From Ryuthela nishihirai (lineage: Eukaryota > Arthropoda > Arachnida > Araneae > Heptathelidae): a DNA stretch of 64,000 nucleotides. The notes below the pieces were generated by a model. The model had not been told where the DNA came from. It saw nothing but the letters and a program-made list of their open reading frames with translations, and did no database searches. Where the stretch lies: positions 37,138,901 to 37,202,900 of the forward strand of contig JAWZYU010000034.1 in the NCBI GenBank assembly GCA_038380435.1. Reading direction: 5' to 3'. A program made the position numbers and the translations under genes. Of the stretch, positions 56,325 to 64,000 are shown piece by piece; within the stretch, counting starts at the first letter, position 1; each line of letters opens with the position of its first letter.

Positions 56325-56665
56325 TTTTTCCAGCTTTAATGCCTTCTAACAGTGGAATTCGAACTAATTGAAGAGCTAAAAAATATCAATAGTAATATTT
56401 TAGTAATAAACTTTTCTCAGGTTGGATAGTTTTCATTTATTTCTTAAAATGAAATAGCTGCATTTATGGGGGATGAAGGGCATGCCTCTACTGTCAATGT
56501 AAATTCCTTGACACCATATTTTAACCACCATAACTTGAATTTCTAGCATGAATAGACTGTATATAATATTCCTTTAAAGTTTTGTGATTTCCAACTTTAG
56601 GACCTTCTAGCAGAGAAAATCAAACTATTTGAAGATGTGAAAAATATGAATCATAGTATTAGTAT
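56325..56665. repeat. Two diverged direct repeats of about 85 bp
   Basis: 56325-56410 (TTTTTCCAGCTTTAATGCCT..ATCAATAGTAATATTTTAG) and 56585-56665 (TTTCCAACTTTAGGACCTTC..ATCATAGTATTAGTATCTC) are related. A third relative may lie at 18483-18560 (TTTCCATCGTTATTAGAAAG..GTGTGAATCATCGCAATAG). Non-coding. Confidence 0.45.
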
Positions 56666-57014
56666 CTCTCAATCTATAAAAGAATTTTTCATTAAAAAAA
56701 TTGCATGTTTACAGACAGATAGATAAAAAATAAAAATGATATCCCTGTTTTAAAACAAGCTAAAAATATCAAATAGAATGATTTAACCTGGGAATTATTT
56801 TGAAACAAAATATGTATCAGTTTTCTTATTATCAGCTTATTTACTGATTCTAGTAGAATTGGAAAACTGGCTTTCGGCACTTAAAGAGTTAATATTGTAA
56901 AAAATGTTTTATAAAAGTAGAATTGATTAATTCTTCATAATTTTAAGTAAATCTAACTATACTGCTTGTTTTATTTGTTAAGAGAAACCAAATTGATTTT
57001 TTTTCTGCCCTTAG

Positions 57015-57128
57015 AAATGTAAAGTATGTAATAACTGCATGACTGAGGAATTGAAAGTGATTGCCAAAGAAGCTTATCAGGAACATATGAATCGCAAAAA
57101 TTGCCGTCGTTTGATTCCCATACCTTTG
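57015..57128 (+). CDS. TTLL15-like, visible exon 11 (Cys-rich end)
   Basis: 114 bp, 38 codons, phase 0 at both ends. The acceptor is ctgcccttag and the donor is TTG/gtaagc. It encodes KCKVCNNCMTEELKVIAKEA then YQEHMNRKNCRRLIPIPL. With exon 10 it gives seven cysteines in about 50 residues (C..C...C...C..C..C...C), a possible small metal-binding or disulphide module after the catalytic core. The phase 0 end does not fit directly onto the candidate exon at 63931 (phase 2), so a small exon may be missing between them. Confidence 0.85.
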
Positions 57129-57723
57129 GTAAGCAATTTTATTTTCTTATAAACACTTGATTGAGAAGTAACTATATAAAAATTATATATGACTAATAGT
57201 TTTTGAAAACGTTGCTTTAGTTTAGTACCATTGTAAGTTAAAAGTCAATTTTTAAATTGGCACTAAAAACCAAGTTAGAATTAATAACTTTATACTTCAA
57301 TAGTTGTTACAAGTAAAATTCAATATCATTGTTAATAAACCATATTATATATTAAATGAAAAAAATTTTAATTATATGTTTTTTAATCTAACTTTCTTTT
57401 TTTAGTCATGACTGCAAAATATCAATTTTTGAGTTGTAACAGCATTGACTACGTTGAATATTTAATGAACCAATTCTAAAAACAGAAATAATAATGTTAA
57501 AAAATAATACAAATTTAATTGCAAGCTGATTCATAATACAGAGGCAAAAATCTATTCTTATAAAATTTCCATGTTTAGAAAGTTTATGCTTCATAAAGAT
57601 AATCTACATTTCACCTAATAAAGTAGTAATTATAGGATTTAAAAATTTCACATATAGCTGAGGGCATAAAAGTTCATGCTTCTACATACATACTTGCATG
57701 CACAAACAAAATTCTAAAGCAAA

Positions 57724-58115
57724 CAGGGGTGGGGGTGGCTCAGTCAGTAGCATGCCAGGCTCATAATCTGCAGTTCCCAGGTTCGAGTCCCAGCTGGGTC
57801 AGCATTGAGATTTATCTCCGCAAAAACCCCCATGTTGCCCACGGTCAGTAGGGAACATCGATGGGCTTGGAAAGACCACCGTCCATTGGATGGGATGTTA
57901 AGCTGTGGCCCTGTGTACAAGAGAGACATACCTTGTGCATGTTAAAGAACATGCTTGATGGCCTTGGTGAGAGGCTACCATCTGTCTCCCAACAGCTGTT
58001 CCAGTGGGTCCCCTCCCCCCAACCTCCTCTGAGCCTTCAGGGATCCATGTGACCTGGCCATTTAACCCATGGTGTGCAAAAAAGTGCCACTCAGAAGTTA
58101 AACAACCCAACCCAA
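57724..58115 (+). mobile_element. SINE family 1, full length
   Basis: Full-length copy (GGGGTGGGGGTGGCTCAGTC head, B box GGTTCGAGTCCC, tail AAACAACCCAACCCAA). An exact 11-bp target-site duplication TCTAAAGCAAA at 57713-57723 and 58116-58126. Short open frames on both strands are SINE by-products. Confidence 0.95.
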
Positions 58116-58126
58116 TCTAAAGCAAA

Positions 58127-59180
58127 TAAAGAATATGGATATTTACTTAGAATTGCTCTATTGTTCCTCAAACGCTTCTTTAGTACAACTTCTGCATTTG
58201 ACCATAAAGACCAGATTTAGTAAGGAGGTCCTGTTTGATACTGTCTTCCCCAGTTGTAGACAAAAAATTATTCTCAAGCCTTTAGAAACGCTTCATATTT
58301 CTATTCACATATATTATTCTACATATGGACATGACCAATTCATTCTTTTTTTTTTTTTGAAGATGCTGTTTCAAGAGTTTAATGACTCTATTAATACCAA
58401 TTGTATGTATACGTTCAGAGAATCCATAATGAGAGGCCAAGGGCGTATGTATACATTCTTAGTACAGAAAAAAAAATCGATTTTTTTTTTAATAAAAACT
58501 TTCGTTTTAAAAAATTGTTTTTATATATATATCTCATAAAAATATATAATTCAGGCTTTAAAAATAATATTTAGTTTTTTAATTTGATGCATATTTTATT
58601 AAACTACAATATAAATGACTTGTTAAAGCCATCTGATTGTCACTTCTTAGAAGCTCTATACTGTATTGACGATTTGTTTATTAACATTACTTTATGCTGA
58701 AGCAACAACCTGATTTAAACTCACAAGTTTTATTTTAACTATTATCAACAAATTTTTCTTTAAAGTTTCGAAAATCTCCCGAAAATTAACGAAAATATTA
58801 TTTTTAAAAACGGAAGATTTTTGAAATAATTATGAAGTACATACTGCTATTCTTTTCCGTTTTACAATCCTTTTTGCTATAAACCTATTTCAGTATTCCC
58901 ATAATTATTTTTATCATTTATCCCAGCATTCTATGTACCTTTCCTGCCCTTAAAATCGAAGCTTAAGTAAAAGTAACTTTCTTAGGCTCAGGACTTGGTG
59001 CAGCTGCACTAATTAATGGTATGGCTCACTGCACAACAGAAGGCACCTGACTCACATGTGCTATCTCCGTTCTGTTGTTATAAGTGGCTCCATGATAGAT
59101 TGTTTACAGTGTTGTTATTTTGGATAACTTTTCTAAGGTTAATATTTACTATTTTATATTTAAACCTTAGTTTTCATTTC
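58127..59180. other. Sequence after exon 11, nothing firm
   Basis: A 134-codon open frame (58135-58539) ends in low-complexity Phe/Ile/Lys codons and has no TTLL likeness. A small missing exon linking 57128 to 63931 could lie here or in 57129-57712, but I cannot identify it. Confidence 0.45.
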
Positions 59181-59417
59181 AGTAGATTTATTTCCATAAA
59201 TTATCGATCTTTCGGCTGATTGATAATTATCAATTTTTCATAGTTATGCTACATTGAATGGCCAGCTTCCAATTTGTCCCTGTGGATATTTTATTTAACA
59301 TCATATTAGATTATATGTTAATTTTTCATTTATTACTTTTCCAGTAAGAAAAATTTTGATCTGGTATTATTTTCTGAAAATGAATGTGGTCTTGGATATG
59401 AAAGCAAATTCATTTCT
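59181..59417 (+). repeat. Tandem unit 1 with pseudo-exon copy
   Basis: About 237 bp. Together with 59418-59545 plus 63897-64000 (unit 2) it forms a diverged direct tandem duplication. Both units start with (T)GTAGATTTATTTC..TAA, share ATCGATCTTTC-like and AACATCATATTAG blocks, and end in a T-rich tract, an AG and the KKNF(D/E)LV frame. In unit 1 the candidate exon starts at 59345 and reads KKNFDLVLFSENECGLGYES before a stop, with no convincing donor, so it looks like the decayed copy. Unit 1 lacks the nested insertion found in unit 2. Confidence 0.7.
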
Positions 59418-59545
59418 GTAGATTTATTTCTGTAATTTATTGATCTTTCAGTCGGCTGATATATTGATCTTTCTGAGTTATGATACATCGTATGGCTGGC
59501 TTATAAGTTGTTGTAGATATTATATTTAACATCATATTAGGTTAT
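59418..59545 (+). repeat. Tandem unit 2, left part (interrupted)
   Basis: Left half of the second tandem unit, broken by the nested transposon block 59546-63883. It resumes at 63897 and carries the better-preserved exon candidate at 63931. The last 13 bases (59533-59545, catattaggttat) are repeated exactly at 63884-63896 as the target-site duplication. Confidence 0.7.
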
Positions 59546-59595
59546 GAGATTTATCTCTGCAAAATTCCCCGCCCTGCCCATGGTCAGTAGGGGAC
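59546..59595 (+). mobile_element. SINE family 1 (host of nested LINE), 5' piece
   Basis: GAGATTTATCTCTGCAAAAT..GCCCATGGTCAGTAGGGGAC, a 5'-truncated family-1 SINE interrupted after the last base. It continues at 63614. The SINE as a whole is flanked by the exact 13-bp duplication CATATTAGGTTAT (59533-59545 and 63884-63896). Confidence 0.9.
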
Positions 59596-59599
59596 CTAT

Positions 59600-60960
59600 T
59601 TTGCATCAAAGGAGCCAAGCCAAAAGCTGGAGTTGTCGTTTTGAACCCCAAAGTGAATGCCATCCTGGCATATCACTCTGATACTATAGTAGTAGTGGAG
59701 ATTGGCTACGGGAGACTATTATTACATGCCATCTCTATCTACTGTCCTCCGAATAACAACATTGAGGACTCATTGACCAAGTTACGAAACGTCCTGGCTT
59801 GAGTCAACTCTTAAGAACTTAGTAATAGGTGGTGACTTCAATGCAAAGCACCCCTTGTGGGGTTCAAATAGTTTATCAGAGGAGAAATGACTCTGGATTT
59901 TATCAACTCTGCTGATCTATTTTTACTAAATGATTGCGATACACCAGCTACTTTTCATGGCCCTTGAGGTCAGAGCTGGATCGACTTGACCCTGGTAATG
60001 CCTTGGATGTTTCCTATGATTCAGAATTGGTGCATTAGTGACAAGGTCACTAACAGTGACCAAAACTATATCGTGTTCCTTGTGGGTGGAACAACATCAC
60101 TCCCACACTATGTAAAAAGGTTTGCGGTGGGCAGGACTCCTGACTGGTGCAAGCTCATGCGTTGCATTGCACTGGGACTGGCGGAGATCAGCCAGCGCGT
60201 AAATTCCACGCCCTGCCCACGGTCAGTAGGGGACACCGATGGGCTTGAAAAGGCCGCCGTCCGTTGGATGGGACGTTAAGCCGTGGCCCCGTGTGCGGGA
60301 GAGCCATACCCTGTGCACGTTAAAGAACACGCTGGATGGCCTTGACGGGAGGCTACCATCTGTCTCCTAACAGCTGTTTTAGTGGGTCCCCTCCCCCAAC
60401 CTTCTCTGAGCCTTCGGGGTCCATGTGATCTGGCCATTTAGCCCATGGTGTGCAAAAAAGTGCCGCTCAGAGGTAAAACAACCCAACTCAGCCAGCGCGT
60501 CAATAATATTGGTGATTGCGAATCTCTTAATAACAGCCTCAGAGATTTGATGGATTGTTTAAGCTCTGGATGTGAGACAACCTTTGGGTTCAAGAGGCAA
60601 CCCAGAACAGACAGTAGATCGGTGCCCTGGTGGACACCTGAGCTCAGTCTTAAGAGAAAACGGGTTAGAGCTCTTAGAAAAGGTACCAAAGGTGCCGCAA
60701 TGGGGACAGAAGTTCCAGAGAGGAAATATACAGGAAGGAACAGGCAGAATATAAGCTCACTATACGTCAAGCACAGCTGGTTTCCTGGCAGAAGTTTTGT
60801 AGTGATGTCTCTGCACAGAACCCATTTACTCTGCAGTACAAGCTGGCTACGGGGAAGGACATCAAACCCCTGGAAATTGAATATGTTCGCAAAGAAGATG
60901 GATCCAAGACCTCTTCCTTTGGCGAAACAATCCAGGTTTTATTAGATAAACTATTCCCGA
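59600..60960 (+). pseudogene. LINE endonuclease 3' part and linker, split by a SINE
   Basis: AKPKAGVVVLNPKVNAILAY, LLHAISIYCPPNNNIEDSLT, GGDFNAKHPLWG-equivalent (shifted), DFINSADLFLLNDCDTPATF and SWIDLTLV-type endonuclease blocks, then SDQNYIVFLV. The frame ALGLAEIS (to 60187) resumes after the SINE as QRVNNIGDCESLNNSLRDLM and PWWTPELSLKRKRVRALRKG. Several frameshifts. Confidence 0.8.
60201..60487 (+). mobile_element. SINE family 1 inside the LINE
   Basis: 5'-truncated copy (AAATTCCACGCCCTGCCCAC.. to AAACAACCCAAC). An exact 13-bp target-site duplication TCAGCCAGCGCGT at 60188-60200 and 60488-60500. This is the innermost and therefore youngest insertion of the three-level nest. Confidence 0.95.
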
Positions 60961-62260
60961 AAGATGATAGGAGCTCTGATGATACTCAACATCAACTCCT
61001 ATGGGAATATAGCAGGTTACCACCGGACACGGAAGATGACGTTCCGTTCACAAAAGAGGAAGTGGGAGAGGTGATCAAAGATATGGCTTGGGGTAAAGTC
61101 CCGGGATACGATGGTCTGACTGTGGAGATACTATCTCAGATGTTTAATGAACATAAAGATCTGTTCACCCAGCTCTTCAACATCTGTTTGAAACTGGGAA
61201 TTTTCCCACAAGCCTGGAAACAGGCCGACCTGGTCCTTTTTAACAAGGCAGGCAGGGATCCGGCAGACACAAGATCATAAGACCAATATGCCTGCTGCCG
61301 GTGTTGGGAAAAATACTAGATAAACTCCTGACAAACAGAATGTATTTCCATTGCTCTAAACATGGATTCCTGAATGCCAAGCAGTTTGGGTTCAGGACAG
61401 ACCAGTCCACCACAGCTGCGATCAAACAAGTGGTGGACATTACTAAGGTGAACAAGATGCACAAGATGCATACCTCTCTCATAGCCTTGGACGTGACAGG
61501 TGCCTTCAACAATGTCCGGTGGCCTGCTATTCTTAGTAGGCTAAAAGATTGTTCTTGTCCTAGGAACATCTTCGTTCTAGTGGCCAATTACCTCAGTGAG
61601 ATGATGGTCAACTACTCCCATGCTAGTGGGTCAGCATCAAGAAACTTGGAAAGAGGCTGCCCACAGGGTTCGTGCAGTGGGCCGTTCCTCTGGAACTTGG
61701 TTGCCGATACTGCCCTGGAGTTGACCCTACCAGAGGGTGTCTGGCTCCAGGCTTATGCTGATGATATGCTGCTTGTTTTAACGGCACCCTCCAGAGCGAG
61801 TCTGGAGATTGCTGACAATGCAGCATTATCTGTACTAGAAGGATGGTGTCTGCGCAATAAGCTTGGGTTCAGCTTTGCAAAGACAACAGTCATGACGGTA
61901 GCCAAAGAGGGTGTCCTCAAAAAGAGGTACTCAATTTTTAAATTACAAGGCAAAAATATCTGCCATAAAACGACTATCAAGTACTTGGGGATCACTCTGG
62001 ATGAGAGGATGAGCTGGATCCCACAAGCAAAATACACAAATTCAGGATTTTTGGAAAATCCTGAATTTGTGTATTTTGCAGGATCTCAAAGCAAAATACA
62101 CAAATGTCATGTGTAAACTGGGGCGAATGGCTCGCGTCTCATGGGGACTCAGAAGCGAAGTCCTCAAGGAAATTTATTTCAGGGGCACGGAGCGGATCCT
62201 AACCTATGGAGTGGGCGCCTAGTGGTGCCCGACGGACCACTCCATTATGTGTAGAAAGCT
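60960..62260 (+). pseudogene. LINE reverse transcriptase with YADD, frameshifted
   Basis: GYDGLTVEILSQMFNEHKDL (61105), PICLLPVLGKILDKLLTNRM, KQFGFRTDQSTTAAIKQVVD, SLIALDVTGAFNNVRWPAIL, RGCPQGSCSGPFLWNLVADT and LQAYADDMLLVL (catalytic YADD near 61754). NKLGFSFAKTTVMTVAKEGV and IKYLGITLDERMSW follow. A frameshift occurs near 61280. A perfect inverted duplication at 62027-62079 destroys the frame, which resumes as KYTNVMCKLGRMARVSWGLR. Confidence 0.9.
62027..62079. repeat. Local inverted duplication in LINE RT
   Basis: 25-bp perfect arms (62027-62051 and 62055-62079, GCAAAATACACAAATTCAGG..) with a 3-base loop. The arm start GCAAAATACACAAAT reappears at 62091, so the hairpin looks like a copied and inverted piece of the element itself. 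Confidence 0.92.
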
Positions 62261-62318
62261 GATTGCAGCCCAATGACCAGCTTTACTGCGAATCACCAGG
62301 GCCTATAGGACCACATCT

Positions 62319-63375
62319 ATGGATGCCCTCCTGGTGTTAGCAGGGATTCCTCCGCTATTTTTGACGGTCGGCAAAGAAGCAACCATTTTTAAAGTCCTGC
62401 AGGCTAAGGAGAAAGCAATATTCCTCGGAGTTCAGTATGACCCTGAGGATTACGAGACGAACATCGCTAAGTGGGATCTCCATCCCACCAAAAGACTTAG
62501 TGTGTCATGGTCCACGAAGTTACCATCGGGATTAGGAACAGAGATATACACCGATGGTTCCAAGAGCGAGGATGGTGTGGGCTTAGCCTACATCGTCTAC
62601 AATCAAGGAGCCAAGGTGTATGATTATAATAGGAAGGTTTCAAATAATGGCTCAGTCTTCCAAGCAGAGCTGCTCACCATCAGAGAGGCCCTTAAATGGG
62701 TCCTCAATGACGGCGGTCATAACAATGACATCCGTCTGTACACGGACAGCCAGGCAGCTTTGTAAGCGCTTGAAGATGCAATCAACAGGCATCAAATAGT
62801 TAACGAAATCAAGTGCATCCTGGGCAATCAGAACATGCCCAGAGTATCCTTCTCCTGGATCAAGGCACACGTAGGTCATGAGGGGAACGAGCAGGCAGAC
62901 CAACTAGCTCATAGGTAATAATACTCAACCTGTGTTAGCGGTAAAGACTTCAAAAACTACCCTGAAGTCTATACTATGTCGAAGAGTAATCACAGAGTGG
63001 CAGCGGCTCTGGGATACAATGGAGAATGGTGTCCAAACAAAGACATTCTTGAAAAGGGTCAGTCTATCCCTGATGTCCTCTGACCACTATTTGACGCAGG
63101 TCCTGATGGGACATGGGAGTTTCCCCAAATATCTGGAGCAGTTTAAGATCGCTTCCCACAGTTACTGCGGCTCTGGGGCTCTAGATGCAGATGTCGGGCA
63201 CTATATCCTCAGGTGCCCGATTACGGAAGGGTTTGCTAACGAACTCAGGAGCTCCCAGGCGATCAATGAGGTAGCAGGCGAGTTGGTCACAGTGTCCTTC
63301 GAGAGTACCCAGGTCAGGGCACACTTGAGGGACATAGGCTGGCTTGTCTGCCAGCTCCAGGACTCTCTTTTTTGA
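62319..63375 (+). pseudogene. LINE RNase H domain and C-terminal tail
   Basis: RNase H motifs: EIYTDGSKSEDGVGLAYIVY (first Asp), VFQAELLTIREALKWVL (Glu), IRLYTDSQAAL (second Asp, then an in-frame TAA at 62763), and FSWIKAHVGHEGNEQADQLA (last His/Asp). The tail at 62932-63375 has SDHYLTQVLMGHGSFPKYLE and GSGALDADVGHYILRCP, the usual C..(C)..H..C tail, ending at 63375. One frameshift near 62915. Confidence 0.9.
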
Positions 63376-63613
63376 GACCAGGAGCTGCTTTCGCTCTACT
63401 ACTTATCTTCCTTTTTCAACCCAGGCTGCACTCTGCACCCCTTTTAACACCACCCATACTCCAAGTCCCTACTGGTCTCCTCTGAGACAAACTTCACCTT
63501 CTACTTCCAGGCTTCTCTTGCCAAGCACATGTAGTGTCGTGACGGAATACGTGCTTTCCCCATGGGGGGCGGGTCCTTTGGAACCCGCCCCCCCCCACCC
63601 CGAAATAAAGAGA

Positions 63614-63883
63614 GGTCAGTAGTGGACATCGATGGACTTGGAAAGGCTGCCATCTGTCGGATGGGACATTAAGCCATGGCCCCGTGTGCAGGAGAGACCC
63701 ATATCCTGTGCACATTAAAGAACACGATGGATGGCCTTGACGGGAGCTACCATCTGTCTCCCAACAGCTGTTCCAGTGGGTCCCCTCCCCCAATCTTCTC
63801 TGAGCTTTTGGGGTCCATGTGACCTGACCGTTTAGCCCATGGTGGGCAAAAAAGTGCCACTCAGAGGTAAAACAACCCAACCC
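63614..63883 (+). mobile_element. SINE family 1 (host of nested LINE), 3' piece
   Basis: Continues the SINE interrupted at 59595: GGTCAGTAGTGGACATCGAT through CACATTAAAGAACACGATGG, TCCCCTCCCCCAATCTTCTC to AAACAACCCAACC. Followed by the 13-bp duplication 63884-63896, then unit 2 of the exon duplication. Confidence 0.92.
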
Positions 63884-63930
63884 ATATTAGGTTATATGTA
63901 ATATTTCTTTTATTATTTCTTTTTTTTTAG

Positions 63931-64000
63931 TAAAAAAAACTTTGAACTTGTACCGTTTTTGGAGAATGGATACGGACTGATGTGGGAGGGCAGTTTCGCA
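63931..64000 (+). CDS. Probable downstream TTLL15-like exon (cut by window edge)
   Basis: After a T-rich tract and tag acceptor, the frame reads KKNFELVPFLENGYGL then MWEGSFA to the edge. An N-F-(E/Q)-(L/R)-(V/I)..P segment leading to a short C-terminal tail is what TTLL proteins usually show near their end. A diverged tandem copy of the same segment occurs at 59345 (KKNFDLVLFSENECGLGYES). The phase is 2 while exon 11 ends in phase 0, so direct joining would hit TAA; an intervening exon is needed if this is real. It could also be a non-coding repeat of the 59.3-kb unit. Confidence 0.5.

Larger units (their letters stand above)
59596..63613 (+). mobile_element. LINE with RNase H, nested in a SINE
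   Basis: About 3.7 kb of LINE excluding its own SINE insertion. 5'-truncated inside the endonuclease; the 3' end is AATAAAGAGA after a C-rich stretch (63580-63600). Target-site duplication GGTCAGTAGGGGAC / GGTCAGTAGTGGAC (13 of 14) at 59582-59595 and 63614-63627. The domain order endonuclease, RT, RNase H, Cys/His tail fits the I/R1/LOA group; the exact clade is not determined. Confidence 0.9.
7577..64000 (+). other. TTLL15: TTLL15-like tubulin ligase gene (partial, multi-exon)
   Basis: Eleven exons (7577-7735, 14643-14762, 16006-16151, 19639-19722, 30052-30136, 35433-35511, 40346-40454, 44956-45022, 52152-52279, 53583-53670, 57015-57128) splice into one open frame of 393 codons. A probable further exon starts at 63931. 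TTLL proteins are ATP-grasp ligases that add amino acids, usually glutamate, to tubulin tails in the cytoplasm or axoneme. The visible protein carries the family blocks in order: GYLDHVMSVFEKIGY, NHFPGSGFITQKANLA, an RGIRI nucleotide loop, QEYISNPLLID, KFDIGVYV, ELVRFDFVVDEELNVFLMEANMSPNL, and a Cys-rich tail. The FDIGVY and MEANMSPNLSSEHFPPNRLLYEQVL blocks recall the invertebrate TTLL15 subfamily from memory; no database was searched. The N-terminal exons and the stop codon are not in view. Introns range from 1.3 to about 10 kb and hold nearly all the transposons listed here. Confidence 0.88.

Noticed and set aside
58135..58539. 134-codon open frame as the next TTLL exon
   Set aside because: No TTLL motif, no acceptor in a matching phase, and a low-complexity C-terminal half.

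Overview
This window is A+T-rich eukaryotic DNA, most likely from an arthropod (a chelicerate is possible, but I cannot fix the taxon). The signs are spliceosomal GT..AG exons, invertebrate-type transposons (mariner, Tc1, DUF4817-type IS630/mariner, pogo/Tigger, piggyBac-like and hAT-like MITEs), RTE-like and RNase H-bearing LINEs, and two families of tRNA-derived SINEs. There are no bacterial operons, CRISPR arrays or rRNA genes.

The one host gene I can support runs left to right through almost the whole window. It is a tubulin-tyrosine-ligase-like (TTLL) gene of the invertebrate TTLL15 type. Eleven exons between 7577 and 57128 join in a continuous reading frame of 393 codons, with matching splice phases at every junction. 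A probable further exon starts at 63931 and runs off the right edge. The 5' exons, before the conserved GYLDHVMSVFEKIGY segment, were not found and may lie upstream. The introns are 1-10 kb long and packed with transposable elements.

Layout: 0.6-6.7 kb holds a SINE fragment, a deletion-derivative and a longer DUF4817-type element side by side in a TA microsatellite, a Tigger-like remnant, and palindromic elements carrying tRNA-like cassettes. Exon 1 of the visible set is at 7.6 kb. Then come an antisense RTE fragment and a SINE (8-10 kb), a third DUF4817 relic (11.2-12.2 kb) and a mariner broken by a SINE (12.3-13.9 kb). Exons 2-4 lie between 14.6 and 19.7 kb. The next intron (19.7-30 kb) contains a near-complete RTE-like LINE (20.3-23.7 kb), a second LINE with CCHC knuckles (24.7-28.3 kb) and an antisense RTE 5' fragment. 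Exon 5 is at 30.05 kb, followed by a fourth DUF4817 element (31.5-32.8 kb), a hAT-like MITE and exon 6 (35.4 kb). A 40-bp minisatellite (37.3 kb) and a large foldback (38.3-39.2 kb) precede exons 7 and 8 (40.3 and 45.0 kb). Two Tc1-like elements lie at 45.5-48.1 kb, a Tigger at 49.5-50.8 kb and two mariners at 51-53.3 kb. Exons 9-11 are at 52.2, 53.6 and 57.0 kb. At 59.2-64 kb a tandemly duplicated exon-bearing unit is interrupted by a three-level nest (SINE > LINE > SINE).

The most notable observations are: the duplicated 3' exon with its nested insertion 34 bp from the splice acceptor; tRNA-like cassettes inside palindromic repeats; a recurring pattern of small perfect inverted duplications inside transposon sequence, which looks like template switching or an assembly artefact; a DUF4817-type deletion derivative that keeps both ends of its transposase in one frame; and an atypical residue in the TTLL nucleotide-binding core.
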